Shown in pieces: positions 49,601 through 57,530 of a DNA stretch of 64,000 nucleotides. Position 1 is the stretch's first letter; each line of letters opens with the position of its first letter. The notes below the pieces were generated by a model. The model had not been told where the DNA came from and searched no databases. It saw only the letters and a list, made by a program, of their open reading frames with translations. The stretch lies in assembly GCF_001514205.1 (NCBI RefSeq), contig NZ_KQ948786.1, forward strand, positions 50,830-114,829, in the 5' to 3' direction. The translations under genes and the position numbers were made by a program. The DNA is from Streptomyces griseoruber (GTDB lineage: Bacteria; Actinomycetota; Actinomycetes; Streptomycetales; Streptomycetaceae).

Positions 49601-52600
49601 TCCAGACGGTCGGCGCCTCCTGGCGCGCCGTGCGGACTCTCATCGAGGTCGACGGCACCTATGGCCTGCCGACCCAGGTGGAGTCGTACGTCGTCAAGCC
49701 CGACGGCAGCGGCGAGGCCTTCTCGGACCGGACCTGCACCACGACGACGTACGTCCACAACACGTCGGTGTGGCTGATCGGCCTGGCGAAGGACCAGAAG
49801 ACGACGGCGACATCCTGCGTCGATCAGCCGACTGCGGATCCGGCGACCCTGCTCAAGGCGCAGGTGCACAACACCTACGACGACCTGGCCGACGACGCCA
49901 CGCCGACCAGGGGCCTGATCACCACCCAGGCCACCAACGACGGCGACGGCGTGTCGGGTGCCGTCACCACGAAGACGACGTACGACACGCTGGGCCGGGT
50001 ACGCACCGTCACGGCGCCCGGATCGGGGAAGACCGAGACGCAGTACACCCCCGAAGCGGGTGGCCCGGTCACCCAGGTCAAGGTGATCAACGCCAAGGAC
50101 CAGGTCACCACCACGACCTACGACCCGGGCCGCGGCGTGGCCCTGACGGTCACCGACCCCAACGGCCGTGTCACCCGCAGCGAGTACGACGCCCTCGGCC
50201 GCCTGGTGAAGGGCTGGTCGCCGTCGGCCACCGGTTCACCCACCGTGCAGATCGCCTACCAGACAGCCGTGGCCACCCCGGATGAGACCCGCCCGGCCGC
50301 GGTCACCGTCCAGTCCCTCAAGGACGACGGCACCTACTCCCGGCAGACCACCATCTACGACGGCCTCCAGCGCGAGGTCCAGACGCAGAGCGAGGCCCAC
50401 GGCCCGGGCCGGATCATCGTCGACACGCACTACGACGACCACGGCCTGGTCGCGGAGAAGACCAGCGGATACCTGGCCAAGGGCGAACCGACCACCGAAC
50501 TCTTCGCCCCCAAGGCCAAGACGCTCATCCCCAGCTCCGTCAGCTACACGTACGACGGCCTGGACCGGGAGACCCGAGCCGACACCTACTTCGCCGACGT
50601 CAGGAAGTACTCGGCGACCAAGACCTACGGAGACACCAGCACCACCGTGAACCCGGCGGGCTCGACCTCCCCCCGGACCCGCACGGAGACCGACGCCCTC
50701 GGCAGGGTCACGTCGATCCGCTACTACAGCCAGAACGCCTCCGCCTCCACCGTCGGGCGCGACACGACCTACGACTACGACGCCCGCGGCAACCGCAGCA
50801 AGGTCACCGACGCCGCTGGCAACATCTGGTCCTACCTCTACGACGCCCGGGGCCGGCTGAAGTCCTCCACGGACCCCGACTCCGGCACAGCGCAGATGGG
50901 GTACGACGCGGCCGACCGCCTGAACTACACCAAGAACTCCCGCGGGCAGGAGACCTTTACCGAGTACGACCCGCTGGGCCGTGTCCGGTACGTGCGCCAG
51001 GGCTCCGCCACCACGAGCCCGGTCAGGGAGTACACCTACGACGACGTGTCCGGCGGCATCGGCAAGCTGAAGGAATCCACCCGCCACACCGCCGACGGCG
51101 ACTACGTCAACCGGGTCACCGGCTACGACGCCAACTACAACATCACCGGCACCGAGACCGTCATCCCGGCGAACGCGATGACCGCGGGCGTGTCCGGCAC
51201 GTACGCCCACACCTACACGTACACCCCCACCGGCAAGCAGCAGTCGGTCACCCTCCCCGCGATCGGCGGCCTGGCGAGCGAGAAGGTCGTCACCCGCTAC
51301 AACAGCGACGGCCTGGCGGACACGACCTCCGGCGCGACCTGGTACACCTCCGACGCCACCTACTCCCCGTACGGGGAGGTCCTGCGCACGGTCTCCGCCC
51401 CGCAGCCCTACCGCGTGTGGACGACCAACTTCGTCGACCCCCACACCGGCCGCCTCCAGCGCTCGGTGACCGACCGCGAGACCGACGCCCCGCACCGCAT
51501 CACCGACAGCCTCTACTCCTACGACGTCTCCGGCACGATCACGTCCAACAGCCGCGCCATGGCCGACGCGACCGGGACGACGTGGGACACCCAGTGCTTC
51601 ACCTACGACGTCATGGGCGAGCTGGTGAACGCCTGGACGTCGAACATCACCCCGGACTCCCACTCCACCGGCTGCAAGGCGACCGACGGCACCACCTGGG
51701 GCTACGACACCGATTACACGACGTCCTCGGGACCGGTGTCCGACGCCCCCGACGCGGCGACGGACAACACGAGTCCCGACACGGCACTGACCTCGTCCCT
51801 CGCGGCCACCGCCCCGGCCTCGGGCACGGTGTCGACCGGCACGACGGCCTACCACCAGTCCTTCACCTTCGACTGGCTCGGCAACAGGGCCACCCTCACC
51901 GAGCACGACACGGCCGACGCGACGAAGAACGTCACGTACACGTACGGCTACGGCAAGACACTCGCGAATGGCGCGATCACCCAGCCGCACACGATGACGT
52001 CGATCGGCTCGACCCCGACCGGCAAGAGCAGCTCGTACGTGTACGACGCCACAGGCAACACGACCGACCGCGACCTGGTCGGCACGACCCAGGACCTGGT
52101 CTGGTCGCAGGACAACAAGCCGGAGTCGATCACCAGCAACGGCACCAAGACCACCTACGTCTACGACGCCGACGGCAACCGCATCCTCGAGAACTCGCCC
52201 TCCGGCTCCGTCCTGTACCTGGGCGAGACCGAACTGACGACCAACGCCACGGGCAGCATCACCAAGGCGTCCCGTGCCTACACCCAGGCCGGCGCCCCGA
52301 CCGTCGTCCGCACCACCACCAACGGTGCGACGACCGGCCACAAGCTGAGCGTCCTCCTCGCGGACCACCTGGGCACGGCGACCACCTCGGTGGACGCCGC
52401 CTCCGGCCAGACGGTCACCCGCCGCGCCTTCAAGCCCTACGGCGAGGTCCGCGGCACGAAGCCGACAGCCTGGCCGAACAAGCGCAGCTACCTGGGCGTC
52501 GGCATCGACGACACGGGAACCGGCCTCACACACATCGGCGCCCGCGAATACGACCAGAACTCGGGTCGCTTCATCTCTGCGGACCCGATCATCGACGTCA

Positions 52601-53832
52601 CCGACCCGCTCCAGATGAACGGGTACGCCTACTCCAAAAACAGCCCCGTCTCACAATCGGACCCCACGGGCCTGCGCCCGGACGGCCTCTGCGGCGGAAA
52701 CTCGTCCACCTGTGTCCCCAGCGACTCGCTTTCCGGCCAGAGCGTTCACCACAACGAGTCCTGGGAGCGCAAGAGGGGCGGCTGGAAATGGCAGACGTAC
52801 ACCGAGAACAGTGAGGGCAAGCGGTACTACACCGTCGCCGGCGTCAATTGGGGTTACGCATACACCCTGAAGCGCCCGAAGATGACGGTGATCGACTGGC
52901 TCGACGTCGCGGGCACCATCACCGGTATCGATGCTCCGGCAGATGTCGCGCATGGGTATGAGGACATCAAGAACGGGGACTACGAGAACGCCATCTGGGA
53001 CGCACTGGCACTCATGCCCGAAGTCCCGAATTTCCGATCCCCGAGGCCCAAGGGCTGCAAGTGCTTCCTGGCAGGCACCGACGTCCTCATGGGAGACGGC
53101 TCCACCAAGGACATCGAAGACGTAAAGATCGGCGACGAGGTCCAGGCGACCGATCCGGAAACCGGAGAGTCCGGCAAGCGCAAGGTAACCCGGCTCATCG
53201 TCACCGAAAGCGACAAGGAGTTCAACGAACTCACCCTGGCGACGAAGAACGGCCTCGAGAAGCTCACCGCCACGCACGAGCACCCGTTCTGGTCCGAGTC
53301 GGAGCACCGCTGGGTGGAGGCAGGCGACCTCACCCCGGGCATGACCCTCCTCTCCAACGACGGCACCCTGGTCACGGTCAAGGGCAACCGCGCCTACACT
53401 CAGCGGGCACGGACGTACAACCTCACTGTTGATGACCTGCATACGTACTATGTGCTGGCGGGCGAGACTCCGGTCCTGGTTCACAATTCAGGCTGTGGAA
53501 GCGCTGACCCCTTCAGCTTTAGACGTACTGAGGCGCTGTCTGGCAATGCCTCCAAGAGGAATGTCGATTCACTGGCGGCATCGATGAAGGAAAACGGCTG
53601 GCAGGGTGATCCGATCTCGGTGGCGAAGATCGGCGACGACCTCTACATCCTTGATGGCCATCACCGGGTCGCTGCCGCCAAGCGTGCAGGCATCGACGTG
53701 CCGTATCGGATCCTTCCGGACTCCGAAATCCGGGCCAGATATCCTGGGGGCGCCGATGACATCACGACTGCCTGGGCTGAGGTCGGGCCGGACAAGCTAG
53801 TGAACAAGTACAGGAAGCCGGGGTATCGATGA
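46684..53832 (+). CDS. Giant RHS/YD-repeat polymorphic toxin with Hint and ParB-like tip
   Basis: 2382 residues. A signal peptide ends ALLPAQALA; a SpvB-like head follows (GAFTWSYPLTVPSPPAGPTP … GWSYDPGYIERKY). YD repeats of the type YDALGRL/YDARGNRSKV run from about 1090 to 1900. The RHS core ends HIGAREYDQNSGRFISADP near 1951-1970. A Hint autoprocessing domain begins Cys2127 (CFLAGTDVLMGDG) and ends TPVLVHN near 2268. The last 110 residues are a ParB-like fold with ILDGHHRVAAAKRAGIDVPY (His2326-2327), probably a nuclease toxin. It overlaps the immunity gene by ATGA. GTG start. Confidence 0.9.
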   Translation: MFGRLPRARRRIARTTVPAVAAALLVALLPAQALAIPPDPDPSHEETGRETLQLEPLETEEPLPGTTVSADLDTLKQEEPAPQEEAPSGTTPPPAGTPGTVNFDTPVTPASLRAADTDDPAAMLQADNLPVSLGQAPDQPRPTGTWQVTISDRTSTTGQGVDGAVLKVQAPTTGAVPISVKLDYSGFESLYGADWASRLRFVQFPDCYLETPEDEACQTYEELETTNDADGNSITATVDPAADDTVTPASADSTTPQNSGVVQAAYRTSTTAAQTAASGSTAVVGAVDSGGGASGDFKATSLASDGKWEAGGSSGAFTWSYPLTVPSPPAGPTPQIAFGYSSQTVDGRTAVSSPQASWIGEGWSYDPGYIERKYRSCKDDRKTLDAGAPNNTAKKDKTSDLCWVSYNAVMSLAGKTTELVRDASAGSNPERDNERYRPAKDDGTRVEHKVGGDNDDNNGEYWVVTTRDGTRYYYGLNKVGGGHDDTGSVSTVPVFGNHPGEPCHADTFADSRCGSGKQQAWRWGLDKVVDVHGNTMIVNWTQETNYYAARKRFKQPEQYDRYAYPKSIEYGIRTDSSGFTTPAARILFDVQERCLQSTTACASANFAKTDDPGAYRVWWDTPGNLNCKSTSKLCPAFPSFWTQKRLDKVTTEAARPGQTGLKPVDAYTLHQSFPKDWYDTAPGLWLNSITRRGFATGDAVGTLQSDAGVSFAPYTVGDDSPLHGRLLDRQLPNLVLNGKKDKRPGFTRPRIGVVSNEYGGDIEIEYTGGCMSEPAEDKGKSNGTCYPVRWSPDGDEKTPKKAWFNKYVVASVTETDKISSHGKDITTQYEYDDPAWAKSDDEFTRPALRTYSDWRGYRTVTTLKGAKSTSEIVDGVRAVNAQSKTVTRYFRGAGGTVKDSSGTSTLLSDDAEQYAGMTAETITYTDSGGKVLKRTLNYPFSQLTASRARENEDGTAGDPLRAYRTWVKRTDAIQTVGASWRAVRTLIEVDGTYGLPTQVESYVVKPDGSGEAFSDRTCTTTTYVHNTSVWLIGLAKDQKTTATSCVDQPTADPATLLKAQVHNTYDDLADDATPTRGLITTQATNDGDGVSGAVTTKTTYDTLGRVRTVTAPGSGKTETQYTPEAGGPVTQVKVINAKDQVTTTTYDPGRGVALTVTDPNGRVTRSEYDALGRLVKGWSPSATGSPTVQIAYQTAVATPDETRPAAVTVQSLKDDGTYSRQTTIYDGLQREVQTQSEAHGPGRIIVDTHYDDHGLVAEKTSGYLAKGEPTTELFAPKAKTLIPSSVSYTYDGLDRETRADTYFADVRKYSATKTYGDTSTTVNPAGSTSPRTRTETDALGRVTSIRYYSQNASASTVGRDTTYDYDARGNRSKVTDAAGNIWSYLYDARGRLKSSTDPDSGTAQMGYDAADRLNYTKNSRGQETFTEYDPLGRVRYVRQGSATTSPVREYTYDDVSGGIGKLKESTRHTADGDYVNRVTGYDANYNITGTETVIPANAMTAGVSGTYAHTYTYTPTGKQQSVTLPAIGGLASEKVVTRYNSDGLADTTSGATWYTSDATYSPYGEVLRTVSAPQPYRVWTTNFVDPHTGRLQRSVTDRETDAPHRITDSLYSYDVSGTITSNSRAMADATGTTWDTQCFTYDVMGELVNAWTSNITPDSHSTGCKATDGTTWGYDTDYTTSSGPVSDAPDAATDNTSPDTALTSSLAATAPASGTVSTGTTAYHQSFTFDWLGNRATLTEHDTADATKNVTYTYGYGKTLANGAITQPHTMTSIGSTPTGKSSSYVYDATGNTTDRDLVGTTQDLVWSQDNKPESITSNGTKTTYVYDADGNRILENSPSGSVLYLGETELTTNATGSITKASRAYTQAGAPTVVRTTTNGATTGHKLSVLLADHLGTATTSVDAASGQTVTRRAFKPYGEVRGTKPTAWPNKRSYLGVGIDDTGTGLTHIGAREYDQNSGRFISADPIIDVTDPLQMNGYAYSKNSPVSQSDPTGLRPDGLCGGNSSTCVPSDSLSGQSVHHNESWERKRGGWKWQTYTENSEGKRYYTVAGVNWGYAYTLKRPKMTVIDWLDVAGTITGIDAPADVAHGYEDIKNGDYENAIWDALALMPEVPNFRSPRPKGCKCFLAGTDVLMGDGSTKDIEDVKIGDEVQATDPETGESGKRKVTRLIVTESDKEFNELTLATKNGLEKLTATHEHPFWSESEHRWVEAGDLTPGMTLLSNDGTLVTVKGNRAYTQRARTYNLTVDDLHTYYVLAGETPVLVHNSGCGSADPFSFRRTEALSGNASKRNVDSLAASMKENGWQGDPISVAKIGDDLYILDGHHRVAAAKRAGIDVPYRILPDSEIRARYPGGADDITTAWAEVGPDKLVNKYRKPGYR

Positions 53833-54233
53833 CAGGTGAGCCTTTGAGGGAAGTCGAGGCGTACTTGCAAGCCCTGTCCCGGGTGCGCAGCGCTGTTCAG
53901 CGCTGTCACCCGGAGTTCGGGGGGCTGGCCGATCTCCTACGCCTATACCGGTCGGGAGCCCTGGAAAAGACCGGAACTATCTGCGCAGGTCTTGAATACA
54001 ACTTCCATGGCTCTGGGTGTCTTTTTACTGAGATCGATGGTGCTGAAATTGACCTCGACTTCTTTGAGGAGGGGTTGGAGGTCTTTGACTCCTGGCGGAT
54101 TAGGCGCTTTTTGATGAGCGTTGATGGCGAGCCGTCAAGAAGTATTGAGGAGATTACCGAAGTCTGTCGATCCTTGGTTTCTCAGGGTCGATTGGTGGAG
54201 CCGCGCAGCGGATGGTTTTCGATGGCGGCATAG
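53829..54233 (+). CDS. Immunity protein for the RHS toxin, DUF6896-like
   Basis: 134 residues, starting in the overlap with the RHS stop. The core AGLEYNFHGSGCLFTEIDGA and EIDLDFFEEGLEVFDSWRIR matches the DUF6896 pattern (…yfFHGxGCrft…vdvDFd…fdpw). Placement directly after a toxin tip is the usual rule for polymorphic-toxin immunity genes, and it should block the ParB-like domain. The gene is clearly less G/C-rich than its neighbours (many AAT, TTT, GAA codons), as expected of a recently acquired cassette. No antitoxin-type HTH is present. Confidence 0.85.
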   Translation: MTGEPLREVEAYLQALSRVRSAVQRCHPEFGGLADLLRLYRSGALEKTGTICAGLEYNFHGSGCLFTEIDGAEIDLDFFEEGLEVFDSWRIRRFLMSVDGEPSRSIEEITEVCRSLVSQGRLVEPRSGWFSMAA

Positions 54234-54297
54234 TGCTTTTTCTGGGTAGCGGTGGAAGAAAAAACCACCCTCTCGTGCCAGTGCTGTAGAAAATATC

Positions 54298-54335
54298 GGG
54301 GCTCCCTCTCCTAAATTTCTTGGAGAGGGAGCCCC
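54298..54335. terminator. Perfect 14-bp hairpin between the immunity gene and integrase
   Basis: GGGGCTCCCTCTCC (54298-54311) pairs exactly with GGAGAGGGAGCCCC (54322-54335) around an A/T-rich 10-nt loop. The genes on either side converge, so it can terminate both. It could also mark the left edge of the integrated element. Confidence 0.75.
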
Positions 54336-54344
54336 GTGGCGCGT

Positions 54345-54367
54345 TGACGGCAACGCTGACGGCAACG
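54345..54367 (+). repeat. Direct repeats TGACGGCAACG next to the integrase stop
   Basis: Two 11-bp copies (54345-54355 and 54357-54367) one base apart, ending where the integrase stop codon begins. Short direct repeats beside int are candidates for recombinase arm sites or att-related sequence; this is positional inference only. Confidence 0.4.
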
Positions 54368-55621
54368 TCAGCGGACGGTGGCTGCGGCGGGTGGGTCGTC
54401 GGTCGGGCCGAGGGCGTCGCCGAGGGTGTCGATGGCTTGGCGTTGGAGGCGGAGTCGGACGTGGGCGTAGACGCCGGCGGTGACGCCTATGTGTGCGTGG
54501 CCGAGGAGTTCTTTGATCACGACGAGGTCGACGCCTTGTTCCAGGAGCAGCGTGGCGGTCGAGTGGCGGAGGTCGTGGAAGCGGATACGGCGGAGCCCGG
54601 CCCGTTCGAGGAAGCTGCGGAAGCGCCGGTTGAGGTTGGCCGGGTCGAGAGGCCGTCCAGTCGGTGTGGTGAAGACGAGGCCGCTGTCTCTCCAAGCTGA
54701 CCCTGCGATCTCACGCTCCTTGTACTGCTGCTGCCTGTGCTCCCTGAGGGAGCGGATGCATTCCGTCGGGAGCGCGATCCGGCGCTCGGACGCCAGGGTC
54801 TTGGTGGGCAGATGAGTGAGGCCGCCGGTTCGGGTGCGCTGGAGCGAGCGGCGGATGCTGGCAGTTCCGTTGCTGAGGTCGAGGTCTTCCCAGTGGAGGC
54901 CGAGGAGTTCGCCTTTGCGGAGTCCGGTGCGCAGGGCGAGTGCGTACAGCGCGTGGAGTCGGTCGGCGCGGGCGGCGACGAGGAACTGGCGGGCTTCGGC
55001 TGCGGAGAACGGTCGGAATCGCCGAGGCCGAGGTGTGGTTGCCTTGACGTTTCGGGCGACGTTGCGGGGCAGCTCGTCTTCGCGGACGGCGTGCTCCAGC
55101 GCCGACTTGAGCACCGAATGCACGTACGTCACGGTCAAGGGGGACAGCCGCTTCTGGCAGCACTCGCCGACCGCGCAGCAGCTCTTCCGTTCGGCGTCCA
55201 GCCCTTGGGTGCAGCACTGGCACGTGGTGCGCAGGCGGTCGAGGAAGGTGCGCACGTCTTTGGCGGTCAGCCGTGCGACCTTCTTGGTGCCGAGGCCGGG
55301 CATGAGGTGGAGACGGACGCAGGCGGCGTATCGGACGTGGGTGTTCTCCCGAAGCCGGTGGACAGCGACGCCATTCAGCCAGTAGGTCAGGTAGTCGCCG
55401 ACGGTGCTGTCGGCGGTGGCGACAGGCAGGCCGCGGTTGCTGTCGGCGATCTTTTCGGTGAGCTTGTCGGCCGCCTCTTTGCGGGTGGTGCCGTAGACGC
55501 GGACGCGTTTGCGGGTGCCGTCGGCAGCGAGGACGTAGCCGGCGGCTTCCCAGCGGCCGTCCTTGCGCTGGTAGATGGTGCCTTCGCCGTTGGCACGGCT
55601 CTTGCGCTTGGGTGCAGTCAT
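54368..55621 (-). CDS. int: Tyrosine recombinase integrase of the AICE
   Basis: 417 residues. Active-site residues are all present: Arg235 (RTGLRKGELLGL), His349 and Arg352 (FHDLRHSTATL), His375 (LLGHAHIG) and nucleophile Tyr385 (AGVYAHVRL). The AP2-like N-terminal DNA-binding domain (GEGTIYQRKDGRWEAAGYVL) recognises arm sites. A Cys-rich insertion (residues 134-155, TCQCCTQG … SCCAVGECC, eight cysteines) sits in the core-binding domain. It integrates and, with Xis, excises the element. The start overlaps the xis stop by ATGA, so the two are made together. Confidence 0.95.
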   Translation of the reverse strand: MTAPKRKSRANGEGTIYQRKDGRWEAAGYVLAADGTRKRVRVYGTTRKEAADKLTEKIADSNRGLPVATADSTVGDYLTYWLNGVAVHRLRENTHVRYAACVRLHLMPGLGTKKVARLTAKDVRTFLDRLRTTCQCCTQGLDAERKSCCAVGECCQKRLSPLTVTYVHSVLKSALEHAVREDELPRNVARNVKATTPRPRRFRPFSAAEARQFLVAARADRLHALYALALRTGLRKGELLGLHWEDLDLSNGTASIRRSLQRTRTGGLTHLPTKTLASERRIALPTECIRSLREHRQQQYKEREIAGSAWRDSGLVFTTPTGRPLDPANLNRRFRSFLERAGLRRIRFHDLRHSTATLLLEQGVDLVVIKELLGHAHIGVTAGVYAHVRLRLQRQAIDTLGDALGPTDDPPAAATVR

Positions 55622-55803
55622 CAGGCGGCCTCTTCCAGGTGACGCTGGATGTAGTCGTCGAGTGCGATGGAGGGGATACGGCGAGCGCGGCCGATGGTGA
55701 TTGAAGGGAGCCGACGGGAGCGGATCAGGTCGTAGACCGTGGAGCGGCCGAGCTTGAGCCGGGCCATGACGTCCGGGACGGTCAGCAGTTTTTCGTCACG
55801 CAT
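55621..55803 (-). CDS. xis: Excisionase / MerR-like helix-turn-helix
   Basis: 60 residues, nearly all one winged-helix motif: LLTVPDVMARLKLGRSTVYD, LIRSRRLPSITIGRARRIPS and ALDDYIQRHL. This is the excisionase family (HTH_17), which bends att DNA to direct Int toward excision. The ATG overlaps the rep stop by 8 bases and its own stop overlaps the int start, giving a rep-xis-int operon as in pSAM2. No other function is suggested. Confidence 0.92.
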   Translation of the reverse strand: MRDEKLLTVPDVMARLKLGRSTVYDLIRSRRLPSITIGRARRIPSIALDDYIQRHLEEAA

Positions 55804-57145
55804 AGGTGGGTTCTCCTTCCGTTTCGGGGGCCGGTTCGATGGATGCGGCCAGCCAGGCTTCGGCGTCGGAGAGGCCGGTGCCGGCGAAGACCCAGTGCGC
55901 GAGGACGTACGTCGTCTCGGGTCCGTTGTCGGGTGTGGTGGCTGCGGCTTGTGCTCGGCGCCATTCGGCGCGGGCGTCGCGGAGGGCGCCGAGGGTGGTG
56001 GAGTAGCGGCGGGACTTGGTGGAGAAGTGGCCGCGGAAGCCGAGCATGTGGGCCCAGGCGCGCAGGCGGAGGTGTTCGAGGTCTTTGCGTGCGCCGAGGG
56101 TCCAGGCGGTTCGGATGAGGCGGCGGGCATGGTCGCTGATGTCGAGCTGGGCGAGTTCGGCGGCGAACTTCAGGGGGCGGTCGAGAGCTCCCGTGGCTGT
56201 CTCGGCGCCCTTGGTGGCGTACTTGGCGATGTACGCGGCTACGGCACGCTCGGTCAGCTCCTGGCCGTCGTTGAAGTCGGCGGAGCGGATGATGCGGACG
56301 TCGAGTTGGCGGCCGAAGGTGAAGGTGTGAGCGCGGTCGTCGATGGTGGGGCCGTCGACCTGGACCTTGGACGCGGCGGCGGTGATGGCGTCGGTGAGCA
56401 GTTCGGCCGTGGCCCAGGCCGGGGGCGGGGTGTCTCCGCCGCCGGGGCCGTCAAGGCGGATCACGGCGTGAAAGTGGACGGCTCCGCGCTTCTGGTACTC
56501 GGCGACCTTGGCGAAGGAGACGCGGGCGTGGTCACGCAGATGCCGCTGTGAGAGGCCCGCCCGTTTGGCGATCTCCCGGCGCAGGTGGATGGAGAAGCGC
56601 CGCCAGAGGAGGCCTACGTGGGCGTTCCAGAGGACGGCCGCGTCGTAGTCGTAGGTGTCGGGGTTGAGCGGGGTGCCGAGTGTCTCGTCCTCCTGGTCGT
56701 GGTGGGTGCCGCAGCGGCAGGGGCGGCCGGAGGACGGGCGGTTGTGGACGGGGCCGAAGCTGGGGGCGGTGAAGGTGGCGAAGACGCGGGGGTGGGTGGC
56801 GACGTGTTCGGGGGTGCCCTTGCCGCCCCGCAGTCCGGCGGTGATCAGTTGGAAGGTGTCGCGGCGGTAGACCTCGGCGCAGGCGGGGCAGCGGGTGGTG
56901 CGGCGGTTGTTGCAGCGGACGAGGAGTTGGCCGGCCGGGAGGGTGGACGAGTCAAGGTGCTGGAGGATGCGGCCGATCTCGCCGGTGGCGGTGTCGATGT
57001 CGTACTCGGTGCGGTGGCCGTCCAGGCGGATCGGGTGGGTGCAGCCGCCGAGGCCGGAGAGCTGGCGGAGGATACCGGGCAGGGTGCCGTCTGCGGCGAG
57101 CTTGCCGAGTTCCGGGAGTGGGGGCGGGGTGGGGCGGGCGAAGAT
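55796..57145 (-). CDS. Replication initiator Rep (RepSA family) with no standard start codon
   Basis: About 449 residues if counted from an ATC at 57145, or open to the TGA near 57243. The frame reads GGCTHPIRLDGHRTEYDIDT, LLVRCNNRRTTRCPACAEVY (zinc-like Cys cluster), VFATFTAPSFGPVHNR, PCRCGTHHDQEDE and FAKVAEYQKRGAVHFHAVIR, all typical of AICE rolling-circle-like initiators; the HFHA motif would bind metal. No ATG, GTG or TTG occurs in frame before 56464, which would remove the conserved Cys region. AAGGAG (57152-57157) stands 6 bases before the ATC. Identity is sure; the start is not. Confidence 0.78.
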   Translation of the reverse strand: MFARPTPPPLPELGKLAADGTLPGILRQLSGLGGCTHPIRLDGHRTEYDIDTATGEIGRILQHLDSSTLPAGQLLVRCNNRRTTRCPACAEVYRRDTFQLITAGLRGGKGTPEHVATHPRVFATFTAPSFGPVHNRPSSGRPCRCGTHHDQEDETLGTPLNPDTYDYDAAVLWNAHVGLLWRRFSIHLRREIAKRAGLSQRHLRDHARVSFAKVAEYQKRGAVHFHAVIRLDGPGGGDTPPPAWATAELLTDAITAAASKVQVDGPTIDDRAHTFTFGRQLDVRIIRSADFNDGQELTERAVAAYIAKYATKGAETATGALDRPLKFAAELAQLDISDHARRLIRTAWTLGARKDLEHLRLRAWAHMLGFRGHFSTKSRRYSTTLGALRDARAEWRRAQAAATTPDNGPETTYVLAHWVFAGTGLSDAEAWLAASIEPAPETEGEPTYA

Positions 57146-57241
57146 GGCGATCTCCTTCTGACGGGCACTGGTCGGGAGGGTGGGCCACCGGGGCGGCGGA
57201 TGCTTGGGCGTGTCATGCCGCCCCGGAGGCCGGACCGCTGA

Positions 57242-57496
57242 TCAGCGGCGGTGGTGGTCGCGGAGCAGGGAGCGCAGGACCACGGCGGCGACGGCCACGG
57301 AGATGGCCGTGACGGCGACGGCGGCCAGGAGCGCGGTCAGGACGACTCCGCCGACGAGGACGGCCGCGACGGTCTTCTGGTCGATGGAGACCGAGGGGAG
57401 CGCGGGGCGCCGGACGGGGGCCGGGTCGGTCGGGGCGTGGGTGTGGGTGTGGGTGGGCTGCGGGGTGGGGTTGTCCGGGTACTTGGGCAGGAACAC
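57242..57496 (-). CDS. SpdD-like mobile element transfer protein
   Basis: 84 residues: Pro/His-rich head (TPQPTHTHTHAPTDPAPVRR) then one membrane helix, TVAAVLVGGVVLTALLAAVA plus VTAISVAVAAVVLRS. It matches the SpdD pattern of AICE spread operons, where it helps intramycelial spreading after conjugation. GTG start after AGGAGA. It lies directly upstream of rep and downstream of an operator-like site, suggesting that spdD-rep-xis-int can be read as a unit. Confidence 0.8.
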   Translation of the reverse strand: MFLPKYPDNPTPQPTHTHTHAPTDPAPVRRPALPSVSIDQKTVAAVLVGGVVLTALLAAVAVTAISVAVAAVVLRSLLRDHHRR

Positions 57497-57514
57497 GGCT
57501 GCGATCTCCTGTCT

Positions 57515-57530
57515 ACTCGTCTAGATGTGT
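57515..57530 (-). promoter_or_regulatory. KorSA-type operator candidate upstream of spdD
   Basis: ACTCGTCTAGATGTGT carries the ACTCGT half-site and 4-base spacer of the proposed family, with a weak second half. It lies 19 bases before the spdD start and overlaps the end of the upstream small gene, so it would control the spdD-rep-xis-int group. Confidence 0.45.

Noticed and set aside
50236..52533. 765-residue reverse frame inside the RHS gene
   Set aside because: Antisense of YD repeats, rich in Val/Arg/Gly, without domains or ribosome-binding site.
46684..53832. DNA repeats or frameshifts in the giant RHS gene
   Set aside because: The YD repeats are diverged at DNA level, and the frame is open throughout from signal peptide to toxin tip.
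54234..54370. tRNA gene as the AICE attachment site
   Set aside because: No T-loop or acceptor-stem pattern was seen beside the integrase.
56845..57216. ATG frame of 123 residues proposed as the start of Rep
   Set aside because: In another frame than the conserved Rep sequence and made of Pro/Ser/Arg low complexity; could matter only if a frameshift is proven.
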